Notes: generated by a model not told the origin, from the letters alone. Counted from the stretch's first letter, positions 8,102-14,943 are shown. The stretch is DNA of 16,333 nucleotides from [Eubacterium] saphenum (GCA_004555635.1 SFHN01000008.1:1-16333); one strand, 5' to 3'. Numbers and translations: made by a program.

Positions 8102-9099
8102 TTTCTGACGATTTCCTCTTTGGTATAGCTGCAGCAGTTGTAGTTTTTGCCGCAGACAGTGTTGTCGTATTCAATGCGCTTGACGTGGTAGAGCGTTTCG
8201 TCCATAACCCTGCGGCAGCCCGATATCGCGTCCGCAACCAGCCCGAAAATCCCCACCTGTATCCCGACGACCGCAAGCACCGCCATAAGCACAAGCGACT
8301 GAATATGCCCGCCGCCGTCGCCCGTAAAATAGTATACCAAAAACCGTATCCCGAGCGCAAGCGCCAAAAGAAGGAATATCCCACCGAGAATAAGAAAGGT
8401 TTTCAGCGGCTTTCGCATAACGTAGTTGCGGATAATCGTGCCGCTTGAGCGGGCTATGTAGCCGCCCATCGAGCTGAACAGCCTGCTTTTTCGAAGCTCG
8501 GGGTTTGTCGATATGTCAACGGACAGTATCTTCGCACGGTCTGCGCCCGCAGTGATTATCGTTTCAAGCGTGTAGGTGTAGTCCGACAGGACGTTAAGCC
8601 GCATCGCAGCTTCGCGGGTGTATGCGCGAAAGCCGCTTGTCGTGTCCGCGACGTCCGTTCCGCTCGCCTTTCGCACAACGCCGCTGCCAAGCTTTTGCAG
8701 CCGCTTTTTCAGCGGGGAGAAGTGGGCAATCGTGTCGGTGCGGCGGTTTCCGATAGTCATTTCCGCCCTGCCCTCAAGCAGCGGACGAACAAGCTTCTCA
8801 ATATCCGCGCCGCAGTATTGATTGTCCGCGTCGGTGTTTACGATAATGTCCGCGCCAAGCCTCAGGCACGCGTCAATACCCGCCATAAACCCCTTTGCAA
8901 GCCCGCGGTTGTGCGTAAAGCTTACGATATGGTGAACGCCAAGCTCCTTTGCGCGCATAGCGGTGCCGTCAGTGCTTCCGTCGTCGATTATGAGGTACTC
9001 GATTTCGTCTATCCCGTCGATACAGCGCGGGAGGTCGGCTATCGTCGCGCCGAGGGTCTGCGCCTCGTTGTAGCATGGTATCTGTATGATAAGCTTCAT
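8098..9099 (-). CDS. Family 2 glycosyltransferase, polyprenyl-phosphate sugar synthase type
   Basis: A 333-residue GT-A fold enzyme of the DPM1/GtrB type, predicted to load a sugar from a nucleotide donor onto undecaprenyl phosphate at the inner face of the membrane. It shows the start IIQIPCYNE (4-12), the nucleotide site DDGSTDGT (39-46), a HNRGLAKGF loop, the metal-binding DxD in NTDADNQY (D90, D92), and TSGFRAY, which is typical of dolichyl/polyprenyl-phosphate synthases. Two membrane helices follow (about 232-252 and 262-284), then a Cys-rich tail. AAAGGAG stands seven bases before the ATG at 9099. It is the first gene of the glycosylation set, just ahead of two GT-C-like proteins that would use its product. 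The sugar cannot be read from the sequence. Confidence 0.88.
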   Translation of the reverse strand: MKLIIQIPCYNEAQTLGATIADLPRCIDGIDEIEYLIIDDGSTDGTAMRAKELGVHHIVSFTHNRGLAKGFMAGIDACLRLGADIIVNTDADNQYCGADIEKLVRPLLEGRAEMTIGNRRTDTIAHFSPLKKRLQKLGSGVVRKASGTDVADTTSGFRAYTREAAMRLNVLSDYTYTLETIITAGADRAKILSVDISTNPELRKSRLFSSMGGYIARSSGTIIRNYVMRKPLKTFLILGGIFLLLALALGIRFLVYYFTGDGGGHIQSLVLMAVLAVVGIQVGIFGLVADAISGCRRVMDETLYHVKRIEYDNTVCGKNYNCCSYTKEEIVRK

Positions 9100-9138
9100 T
9101 CTCCCGCTCCTTTCTACAATCTGTTATTTTTTAGGGTT

Positions 9139-9144
9139 ATTATA
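9139..9144 (-). promoter_or_regulatory. Possible -10 box for the glycosylation operon
   Basis: On the minus strand TATAAT stands 40 bases before the GT2 start codon. At the right distance upstream there is no good -35, only AATGCG-like sequence, so the promoter is weak, activator-dependent, or not real. The operon may also be read through from the RING gene. Confidence 0.35.
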
Positions 9145-9167
9145 CGGTTTGTTGCAGCTTTCGCATT

Positions 9168-9207
9168 AACCAATTGTATAATCTCTTGCTGCTTATACGC
9201 TTTGGTT
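9168..9207. repeat. Long interrupted inverted repeat over the stop of the RING gene
   Basis: Two nested arms, AACCAA/TTGGTT (9168-9173 and 9202-9207) and GTATAA/TTATAC (9176-9181 and 9193-9198), form a 12-base-pair interrupted stem around an 11-base loop. The stop codon of the 9193-10137 gene lies in one arm. No U-run follows, so it is not a standard terminator; it could protect the 3' end or reduce readthrough into the glycosylation genes. Confidence 0.4.
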
Positions 9208-10137
9208 TAGCAATATCATAGGCAGAACCCTTACGCAGGCGACTGCAAGCGCAAACAGCAGAAACCCGACAACCGCCCGCAGAGCGGAGGGGCTTCCGCT
9301 TTCGGAAAGCGCGGCGTAGTATTCATCGCCGAGGTTTTCGCCGAAGCGGAGGCGGATTTTCTTGATTTTATACACCGCGTGCTTGTAGTAGAAGAAATCG
9401 CCGAACATTGTCAGTATTACCATCAGTGATATTTCAAGCATATTACACAGATAGTATGAAAGCGAAACTAGCGCCTGCGCCGAAGCGCCAAGCTGAGTTA
9501 TGTCGATTATACCGCCGCCGAACAGCAGTTCGGGAAGCGAAAACATCACGCAAAGCGCCAGCACAATTACGCCTAGCAAATCCATTTTGCGGTAGAACTG
9601 ATGAACGGGCAGAAACAGCCCCGAGCAGAAGTTTACGAAAACGGAGGACTTTCTCCCCGTAGTGTCGCCGCGGAAAACCGTGAACGCGTTTCCGTAGTGA
9701 ATGATTGACTTCGTGGCGAAGGCGCAAAGCTCCCGCAGGCTTACGCCGTCGTCGCCGCGCGTGTCGTCGCTGTAAATGTGCTCGAACTGTCGGTAGTATT
9801 CCTCGGCGGTTTCAAACTCCTCGGGCGGTCTTATGGTAATCCTCGGCTTGGGCTGAGGAGCGCCGGCAGGGTAGTCCGCGTGGTGAGGGTCGGGGTTTTC
9901 GGCGGGCACAGCCGAAGCGGCTTGCTCGGCGGCAGGCTGTTCGGGGTTCTGCTCGTCGGGGAGATGTCCGTCCCAGACATAGCCCTTTTCGTGCAGCGCT
10001 TCAAAGGCGCATTTGTTTTTCGCGAGGTAGCAAACCCTGTGGTGCGGCGTTCCGCATTCGGGGCACACGACGATGTCCGCGTTTTCGGTAAATGCCGCGT
10101 GGCAAACAGGGCAAAGCTTATTTGTAAAATCAGGCAT
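9193..10137 (-). CDS. RING-like zinc finger membrane protein (Prok-RING/DUF2628-like)
   Basis: A 314-residue protein with an N-terminal treble-clef/RING-like zinc module: C9-x2-C12, C25-x2-C28 in VVCPECGTP, then H33, C36 and C43, the pattern of the prokaryotic RING finger family 1. A proline- and alanine-rich linker (about 58-100) leads to a C-terminal half with a short helical region (GDDGVSLRELCAFATKSI) and about four hydrophobic segments (roughly 186-208, 214-232, 236-256, 288-310), reminiscent of DUF2628. Ubiquitin-like activity should not be assumed: RING-like modules in bacteria often act only in binding. ATG at 10137 is preceded by GAAAGGAC. It has its own promoter and is divergent from another zinc-ribbon membrane protein. 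Confidence 0.75.
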   Translation of the reverse strand: MPDFTNKLCPVCHAAFTENADIVVCPECGTPHHRVCYLAKNKCAFEALHEKGYVWDGHLPDEQNPEQPAAEQAASAVPAENPDPHHADYPAGAPQPKPRITIRPPEEFETAEEYYRQFEHIYSDDTRGDDGVSLRELCAFATKSIIHYGNAFTVFRGDTTGRKSSVFVNFCSGLFLPVHQFYRKMDLLGVIVLALCVMFSLPELLFGGGIIDITQLGASAQALVSLSYYLCNMLEISLMVILTMFGDFFYYKHAVYKIKKIRLRFGENLGDEYYAALSESGSPSALRAVVGFLLFALAVACVRVLPMILLNQSV

Positions 10138-10179
10138 TTTATTGTCCTTTCAGAAGAATACGCATAAATATACATTTTG

Positions 10180-10208
10180 ATTATACCATATTCTTGGCGT
10201 AAATTCAA
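10180..10208 (-). promoter_or_regulatory. Sigma-A promoter of the RING gene
   Basis: Minus strand: -35 TTGAAT (10208-10203), a 17-base spacer, and -10 TATAAT (10185-10180) preceded by TGG, an extended -10. The start codon is about 43 bases downstream. Agreement with consensus is strong. Confidence 0.75.
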
Positions 10209-10258
10209 CACATAAACCGCAATTATTGTGAAAACGCGCTGATATTTGGGAGAATATT

Positions 10259-10276
10259 CCGCTGCGCAGCGGTTTT
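10259..10276. other. Perfect palindrome followed by T4 in the divergent gap
   Basis: CCGCTGCGCAGCGG (10259-10272) is a perfect 14-base palindrome followed by TTTT. It sits between the two divergent promoters, about 50 bases from each -35, where a terminator would have no transcript to end unless antisense RNA exists. It may be a shared operator or a weak insulating terminator. Confidence 0.35.
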
Positions 10277-10317
10277 GAATAAGCAGATGTGGGCTTATAG
10301 TCAGCCTAAATTCCCTA

Positions 10318-10346
10318 TTGACGTTTTGTGGGAAGTATTATATAAT
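10318..10346 (+). promoter_or_regulatory. Sigma-A promoter of the zinc-ribbon gene
   Basis: TTGACG (10318-10323), a 17-base spacer, and TATAAT (10341-10346), 35 bases ahead of the start at 10382. The match to consensus is 11 of 12 bases. Confidence 0.8.
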
Positions 10347-10381
10347 AAAAGTGTACGGTTGGATATTTTCGGAAAGGACAA

Positions 10382-13105
10382 ATGGTTAATTATATGAACT
10401 GCCCCAGATGTAATTGTGAAATGCCAGACACGGCAGAAAAATGCCCCGTCTGCGGGTTCAAGTCGTCAAACAGTGCGGTGAAGAAGTGCGCAGTGTGCGG
10501 TCTTATGCTTGAAGCGGGCGCGGTCGAGTGTCCGGTGTGCGGAACTCCCGCGGCTAACGCAGGCGATGCAGAGCATTTGAATAATGCGGTGGAGCTTGAT
10601 GTTGACCTCGCCGCACCTGTGGTTCAGCCGCTTGATTTCAGCGAAGCGCCCGCGCAGGAAAGCCCGTTCTCAGAGCCGATTTTCGGCGGCGCTTCCGCAA
10701 AGCCTGTTATCCCGCAGACGAGCGAACTCGGCAGAGCTGCGCCCGCGCAGGAAAGCCCGTTCCCGGAGCCGATTTTCGGCGGCGCTTCCGCAGAGCCTGT
10801 TATCCCGCAGGCAAGCGAACTCGGCGGTGCTGCGCCCGCGCAGGAAAGCACGTTTGCAGAGCCTTCCGCCCTGCCGCCATATAACGCAAACACGCAAATC
10901 CCGCCGTATGGCTCGGGAAACGCAGCGCGGCAGATTGACCTTACGGCAATGACTACGCTGAAGCCTGTGAAGAAAAATACCGCGAAAACGGCGGCAATTG
11001 CAATCTGTGCGATAGCGGTAATAGCAATTATCATAGGAATTTTCTTGCCTTTTGCTATATCCTCGGGGCTTTTCCTAAGCAAGGAAAAATATGCTCTGAA
11101 GGCAGAGGAAGCGCAGGTAAACGCGCTGCTTGAACTGACGGATTCGCAGGAAATTATTTCATCGATAAACTCCGCGGCGGTATTGTCGCAGGCTGATACG
11201 ACGGACGACGGCACACCCGTGCTTGACGCGGCGGCGCTTGCCGAAGCGGTTTATTACAACGTAAAGGGAAAATACGGCACAGACGCGCTGTATACCGTAA
11301 TTGACCCGTCAATTCAGCTTACCGATACGGCAAAAAGCCTTCTTAACGACTATGACCCGAAGGAAATTTCCGACACGGTGCAAAAGTGCCGCACAAGTTT
11401 TCTTCTGAAGTCCGACCGCGATATTTTCTCCGTCGAAGCCGACTTCGGCGGCACGGAGCTCTTGCTTACGGTGGACAGAAACGGCGCGGCATATGCTCAG
11501 TTTCCGCAATACTCCGACAGCGCGCTTATGCTGAACTTTGAGCAGCCTAAGTCTGCGCCCAACTATGGCTCAGAGCTTACACATATGGTGAAAGACCTCG
11601 GCTTCGCCTACCTCAGATACTACGAAGACGCGGAGATTGCTGTAGGAAAAAGCGAGGAGTACAAGGGCAAGGTTATCACCGCGAAAATCACGGGCGACAA
11701 CTACCGCGTAATGCTGAACCATTTTGCGAAAATTCTTAAGGACAACGACGGCTTTGTCGAGCTTGGCACGGATTACTGCAAGCAGCTCGGAATATGCGAC
11801 AGCAAGGACGCTTTCCGCCGAATGATAAACAAGGCGTTCGAAGCGGCAACCGAACAAAACGAGGGGCTGATTATCCGCACCGTTGTCGGAAAAAATAACA
11901 CGATTTACGAAAAGAGCGTTGAGGTTATCGGCGGGGATAACGCCGTAGTATTCTTCAAAAACGCAAAGAACAGCGCTGCGTTTTCCGTTTCGCGCGGCGA
12001 CGCGCCCGTTATCGACATTTCCGCCGATAAAGAGGCGGGGAAGGCTGACGTTAAACTGTATGGAGATAAGGGCTGCGTTTCGCTCGCGGTGCAGTATGCT
12101 TTCGAGGTAAAGCAGTTCTGCGGGAAGGACATTCCGACGGGCTACGCCGAGATTTCGCTCGCTTCTCCCGAGGGCTTTGAGGAGCTTTCGGATTACATAA
12201 GCGACGAGATGTATTCCGCGCTTTCGACAGCGACGCTTGCGGTTTACTCCGACACCGACGGCAAAGCAATCTCCACTTCGATTGCCGTTTCAATGCCGCA
12301 GTACGGCAGCGCTAAGCTTGAAATCACAACAGCTGCGCAGAGCGCGGGCGAAATTATGCCGCCCGAAAACACAATCGACGTTTTGTCCGCAGACGGCAAG
12401 GACAAAGCCGAAAGGGTTATGCAGGAGGTTTACGAGGGTCTCGCGAAGTCAGATTCGCTGCTCGGAGAAATTCTTTCGCAGAGCGACTTTGGCGGGGAGA
12501 TATCCGAAGAAAGGCAGGCGGAGCTTCTTAACCTTATAAACTCCGCAATCGACAAGGCATACGAAATTCCGCTTCACTACCGCTACGTTATAACAGACGA
12601 GCAAGAGGCTTCCGTTGGGGCAATTACGGAAAGCCTGAACGAATACAGGCAGACGGTCAGTGAGGGAGTTTCCGCGGCGCAAGCGACGGAAATTGAGGAC
12701 GCGGTAAATGCTGCGGCGGCGGAGCTTTCCGCGCTCGAAAAGACGCTGAAGCGGCAGGCGGGCGATGAGCCGTTGGGGTACGACCCGTTTGCGCTGCCCG
12801 AATACGACTACGACAACCTGTCGTTTGACGAGCTGATTGACGCGGGCTTTAACCTTGAGATGCGTTATTACGACATTCTGGTGAATCAGTATGACAGGAT
12901 TTCCGAGAATGAAAAGCTGCTTGCGCAGTACGATGAGTGCGCAGACGAATATGAGAAATTCACGAAGTCGTTTGACAAGCTTTATGACGCGGTGAGCAGG
13001 GGCAACGCGTCCGTGCCGCTACTTCGCGACGCAAGAAAAGCCACGAAGAAATTTGACGAATCGCTGCGCAGCCTGATAAATGCGCTCGGGCAAGAGTCGG
13101 CGTAG
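10382..13105 (+). CDS. Double zinc-ribbon, single-pass membrane protein with large outer domain
   Basis: A 907-residue protein I cannot name. In order: two cytoplasmic zinc ribbons (C7/C10/C21/C24 and C36/C39/C50/C53, each CPxCG-like); a Pro/Ala/Glu-rich linker with a 31-residue tandem repeat (89-150 plus a partial third copy); one strong membrane helix (about 203-227, AIAICAIAVIAIIIGIF); and an outer region of about 670 residues. That region starts helical (LSKEKYALKAEEAQ), has a beta-rich middle with lipoprotein-like repeating strands, and ends in an acidic, coiled-coil-prone stretch (about 740-907). GGAAAGGAC precedes the ATG at 10382 closely; the internal ATG at 10394 is too far from it. 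Zinc ribbons fused to one helix are frequent in Clostridia envelope proteins, but the outer domain's role is unknown. A hairpin terminator follows. Confidence 0.8.
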   Translation: MVNYMNCPRCNCEMPDTAEKCPVCGFKSSNSAVKKCAVCGLMLEAGAVECPVCGTPAANAGDAEHLNNAVELDVDLAAPVVQPLDFSEAPAQESPFSEPIFGGASAKPVIPQTSELGRAAPAQESPFPEPIFGGASAEPVIPQASELGGAAPAQESTFAEPSALPPYNANTQIPPYGSGNAARQIDLTAMTTLKPVKKNTAKTAAIAICAIAVIAIIIGIFLPFAISSGLFLSKEKYALKAEEAQVNALLELTDSQEIISSINSAAVLSQADTTDDGTPVLDAAALAEAVYYNVKGKYGTDALYTVIDPSIQLTDTAKSLLNDYDPKEISDTVQKCRTSFLLKSDRDIFSVEADFGGTELLLTVDRNGAAYAQFPQYSDSALMLNFEQPKSAPNYGSELTHMVKDLGFAYLRYYEDAEIAVGKSEEYKGKVITAKITGDNYRVMLNHFAKILKDNDGFVELGTDYCKQLGICDSKDAFRRMINKAFEAATEQNEGLIIRTVVGKNNTIYEKSVEVIGGDNAVVFFKNAKNSAAFSVSRGDAPVIDISADKEAGKADVKLYGDKGCVSLAVQYAFEVKQFCGKDIPTGYAEISLASPEGFEELSDYISDEMYSALSTATLAVYSDTDGKAISTSIAVSMPQYGSAKLEITTAAQSAGEIMPPENTIDVLSADGKDKAERVMQEVYEGLAKSDSLLGEILSQSDFGGEISEERQAELLNLINSAIDKAYEIPLHYRYVITDEQEASVGAITESLNEYRQTVSEGVSAAQATEIEDAVNAAAAELSALEKTLKRQAGDEPLGYDPFALPEYDYDNLSFDELIDAGFNLEMRYYDILVNQYDRISENEKLLAQYDECADEYEKFTKSFDKLYDAVSRGNASVPLLRDARKATKKFDESLRSLINALGQESA
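10646..10864 (+). repeat. 93-base in-frame tandem repeat in the zinc-ribbon protein linker
   Basis: Two full copies (10646-10738 and 10739-10831) and the start of a third (10832-10864) encode APAQESPF-EPIFGGAS- repeats of 31 residues. The copies are about 90 percent identical at DNA level by eye, with differences mostly at a few codons (for example the T/A in PQ-SELG), so the duplication is recent or maintained by recombination. It lengthens the flexible linker between zinc ribbons and membrane. Confidence 0.9.
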
Positions 13106-13106
13106 C

Positions 13107-13123
13107 CGAGTGCCTCGACACGC
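13107..13123 (+). repeat. Dispersed 17-base repeat, copy 1
   Basis: CGAGTGCCTCGACACGC is identical to 15176-15192, and the similarity continues loosely into TCCGCC and GGGTGG/GGCTGG. It starts right after the TAG of the zinc-ribbon gene and contains the self-complementary CGAG-TGC-CTCG. The second copy also follows a plus-strand stop codon closely. Confidence 0.5.
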
Positions 13124-13161
13124 TTTTCCGCCTTTTGTCGGGTGGAACATTTGCATAGAAA

Positions 13162-13196
13162 AAAACGGCGGGAGTCGAAAGGCTCATGCCGTTTTG
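13162..13196 (+). terminator. Intrinsic terminator of the zinc-ribbon gene
   Basis: Stem AAAACGGC (13162-13169) / GCCGTTTT (13188-13195), with an inner stem GAGTC/GGCTC capped by a GAAA tetraloop and separated by a two-base internal loop, then TTTTGTT. It stands about 57 bases past the stop and could also stop minus-strand transcripts, which face it from the regulator operon. Confidence 0.8.
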
Positions 13197-13229
13197 TTAT
13201 GCGCAAGCCAATGCGAAAGAGTAGACACA

Positions 13230-13248
13230 CGCGCTTACGCGCGGGAGT
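13230..13248 (+). repeat. Dispersed 19-base repeat, copy 2
   Basis: CGCGCTTACGCGCGGGAGT pairs with 220-238 (17 of 19 bases). The stretch 13197-13285 holds other GC-rich short repeats (CACACGCGC occurs at 13226 and 13291) but no gene. Confidence 0.4.
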
Positions 13249-13285
13249 AGCCACAAAGCCTATCGGCGGGTGCCAAGGCGCTTAG

Positions 13286-13906
13286 CTACCCACACGCGCG
13301 CCTTGCACGTTTTTCGCAGATATACTCCCCGACAAACGGCTCAAACGCAGCAAACAGCGAAAGCTCTTCCTTCATACGGATAAACCCTGCGGGCGGCTTT
13401 GTGCTTTGCCCTAAGCGAAAGCTGCGCGAGCGCTCCGCCGAAAGCTTTTGCTCGCGGCAAAGCTCGCCGAAGCGTATCCCCGCCGCCTGCGCCGAAATCC
13501 CGCAAAGCGCCGCAAGTTCCTTTGCCGAGCCTACCCCGCAGAAATGCAGCACCACAAGCGGCGCTAAAAGCTCCGCAGCAAAGCGGTCGGCTTCCTTCTC
13601 CTGCTCGCGAGAGGGCTTTTCTGCGCCGAGATGGCCGAGCAGGCAGTGCCCGATTTCGTGCGCCAGCGTCCAGCGCCGCCTGCGCTCGCCGCACGCGTTT
13701 TCGTTTATTGCGCAGACAAGCCTGCCCTCCTCGCAGAAGCAAAACCCGAAGCGGCTGTCGCGGTAAAGCTCCTCCTTGGTCTTTGAGTAAATCGCCGCAA
13801 CGTCCTCATAGCTTACAACCTTTATCCCGAAAAACTCCGCCAGCGCGGTCAAATCAACGGGCAGCGCCCGCGTGCCGCTCATCAAAAGCGCCTGCGACGC
13901 GTTCAT
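13286..13906 (-). CDS. ImmA/IrrE-family metalloprotease
   Basis: A 206-residue protein of the family whose best-known members (ImmA of ICEBs1, IrrE/PprI of Deinococcus) cleave XRE-family repressors. The zinc site LAHEIGHCLLGH has HEIGH at residues 83-87, and the conserved third-ligand region is EKEADRFAAELLAP (about 104-117). The N-terminal 60 residues are the family's usual small domain; the C-terminal 80 residues are variable and Arg-rich. The start overlaps the TGA of the repressor by ATGA, which tightly couples the protease to its likely substrate. It is the last gene of a three-gene operon. The substrate is inferred from context. Confidence 0.85.
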   Translation of the reverse strand: MNASQALLMSGTRALPVDLTALAEFFGIKVVSYEDVAAIYSKTKEELYRDSRFGFCFCEEGRLVCAINENACGERRRRWTLAHEIGHCLLGHLGAEKPSREQEKEADRFAAELLAPLVVLHFCGVGSAKELAALCGISAQAAGIRFGELCREQKLSAERSRSFRLGQSTKPPAGFIRMKEELSLFAAFEPFVGEYICEKRARRACG

Positions 13907-14331
13907 CTTCTTCCCCCCTTATAGTCGGGGCGGTCGAAAATGCTTTGCGCGCCACGCTTTTTCAGCTCGGTGATATGCGGCGCGCCGTTTCCGCGCGCAG
14001 CGATAAGCGTCAGCCCATCGGTTTCTTCCATTCGCAAAAGCTCGCGCTCGGTGCATTCGTCAACCGCCTTTTTTCCCTCTTCGTCAAGCGCACGGTATTT
14101 CTCGAGGTGCTCGCCGTCCTCGGAACTTGCGCAAAAGCAGTCGGAAAAAAGCTCGTTCGGCTCGGTGCAAAGCGCCCCGAAAAGCCTGTACAAAACGTCC
14201 TCGCGCGGGTGGCTTACCTCGCGCTCGTAGTTTCCAACCGCCGACGGCGTAACCCCGATACGCTCCGCAAGCTCCTCCTGCGTCAGCCCGCGCCGCTCGC
14301 GAAGCTGTCGTATTCTTCTGCCTATGCCCAT
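13903..14331 (-). CDS. XRE-family HTH repressor
   Basis: A 142-residue Cro/CI-type regulator. Residues 4-60 form the HTH_3 domain (IRQLRERRGLTQEELAERIG, VTPSAVGNYEREVSHP). The remaining 80 residues are mostly helical and acidic, with an ELLRMEET stretch, and end in a basic tail; this is the region an ImmA partner would recognise or cut. It overlaps the preceding DUF1492-like gene by 10 bases and the ImmA gene by 4. A likely target is the perfect dyad inside the operon's own promoter. AAAGGAG at about 14342-14348 serves as ribosome site. Confidence 0.85.
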   Translation of the reverse strand: MGIGRRIRQLRERRGLTQEELAERIGVTPSAVGNYEREVSHPREDVLYRLFGALCTEPNELFSDCFCASSEDGEHLEKYRALDEEGKKAVDECTERELLRMEETDGLTLIAARGNGAPHITELKKRGAQSIFDRPDYKGGRR

Positions 14332-14735
14332 TTCTTCCCGCTCTCCTTTCCGAAATGCCGCTCCAATGTGTCAAATGCCTTTTTTCGCAGCAGATAGACC
14401 CTGCGCTCGCTCATATACAGCTCGTCCGCAAGCGACTGCCACCGCTTCGCAAGCATATAGTAGCCGTATATCACCGAATATTCCTCGCCCTCAAGAACGC
14501 TAAGGTAAACCAGCGCCTTTCGCTTTGCGTCTACCGCAAGGTCAACCTGCTCGTTAAGCTCCTTTTCAAGCGCGGCTAGCTTCTCGCAAATCCGCACGGA
14601 ATACTCCTTGTCGTTGTAGTCGCTCTCCCTTGTCCTGCGCGCAATTCTGCGCAGCCGCTCGATATGCTCAAGCTGAAGCCCAATCTGCTGCTCGCAGCTT
14701 CGCGCGTCCTCCAGCACCTTTATGTAGTCCTGCAT
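14322..14735 (-). CDS. Phage-type sigma-region-4-like protein (DUF1492-like)
   Basis: A 137-residue all-helical protein. The first 75 residues look like a coiled coil (EQQIGLQLEHIERLRRIARR and so on), and the C-terminal 40 (VIYGYYMLAKRWQSLADELY, MSERRVYLLRKKAFDTLERH) resemble sigma-70 region 4 with its recognition helix. This matches DUF1492 and related small proteins encoded near terminase or late-gene clusters in phages of Firmicutes, which are thought to act in late transcription. It is the first gene of the operon; ATG at 14735 has AGGAGG 13 bases upstream and a nearer AGGA at 4 bases. The family match is by pattern only. Confidence 0.6.
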   Translation of the reverse strand: MQDYIKVLEDARSCEQQIGLQLEHIERLRRIARRTRESDYNDKEYSVRICEKLAALEKELNEQVDLAVDAKRKALVYLSVLEGEEYSVIYGYYMLAKRWQSLADELYMSERRVYLLRKKAFDTLERHFGKESGKKWA

Positions 14736-14762
14736 ATTATCCTAGTATCCTCCTTTCGGAAA

Positions 14763-14790
14763 TGTTCACTAAAACGTCTTTGTGTGAACA
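14763..14790. promoter_or_regulatory. 7-base inverted repeat at the transcription start
   Basis: TGTTCAC (14763-14769) and GTGAACA (14784-14790) are perfect inverted arms 14 bases apart. They begin immediately downstream of the -10 box on the minus strand, at about +1. It can be a second repressor site or a 5' leader hairpin ahead of the DUF1492-like gene. Confidence 0.55.
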
Positions 14791-14820
14791 ATTATATCAC
14801 AAGATACTTGTGGTTGTCAA
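14791..14820 (-). promoter_or_regulatory. Consensus sigma-A promoter of the regulator operon
   Basis: Minus strand: TTGACA (14820-14815), an 18-base spacer and TATAAT (14796-14791) preceded by TGA (extended -10). The hexamers are a full consensus match, so the operon should be strong when not repressed. Confidence 0.85.
14798..14812. promoter_or_regulatory. Operator dyad in the promoter spacer
   Basis: CACAAGATACTTGTG is a perfect dyad (6-base arms, 3-base centre) lying exactly between the -35 and -10 hexamers. Position and symmetry fit an autoregulatory site for the XRE repressor encoded downstream. Binding is inferred. Confidence 0.65.
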
Positions 14821-14855
14821 GAGATAAATGTTACTTTTTTGGCGCAAAACCAAAA

Positions 14856-14875
14856 TTTGCAGTTTTTTGCAGTTT
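14856..14875. repeat. Two tandem 10-base repeats TTTGCAGTTT
   Basis: Two exact copies, one helical turn apart, followed by TTTGG. They lie in the gap between the regulator operon's promoter and the small plus-strand gene, near an inverted TTTTGG/CCAAAA pair (14837-14842, 14850-14855). Possible binding site for an activator; no clear plus-strand promoter is visible. Confidence 0.35.
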
Positions 14876-14943
14876 TTTGGGCGGATTTTCTCGAATACAG
14901 CTAGGTTGTCTGCGCAAAATAAGTCTGAAAGGAGCTGATTTTT

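Noticed and set aside
9193..9312. RING protein as a true ubiquitin ligase system
   Set aside because: No E1, E2 or ubiquitin-like gene is nearby, and bacterial RING-like modules of this family occur without them.
10646..10864. Possible CRISPR-like array
   Set aside because: The units are directly adjacent with no variable spacers, lie in frame inside a coding gene, and lack dyad symmetry.
10624..11214. Minus-strand frame with repeated Cys/Gly-rich segments inside the zinc-ribbon gene
   Set aside because: The repetition is just the antisense of the 93-base tandem repeat; no ribosome site or promoter.
13399..14397. Plus-strand open frame (332 codons) across the ImmA and XRE genes
   Set aside because: Low-complexity Ala/Arg/Ser/Pro translation antisense to two well-supported genes, due to GC-rich third positions.
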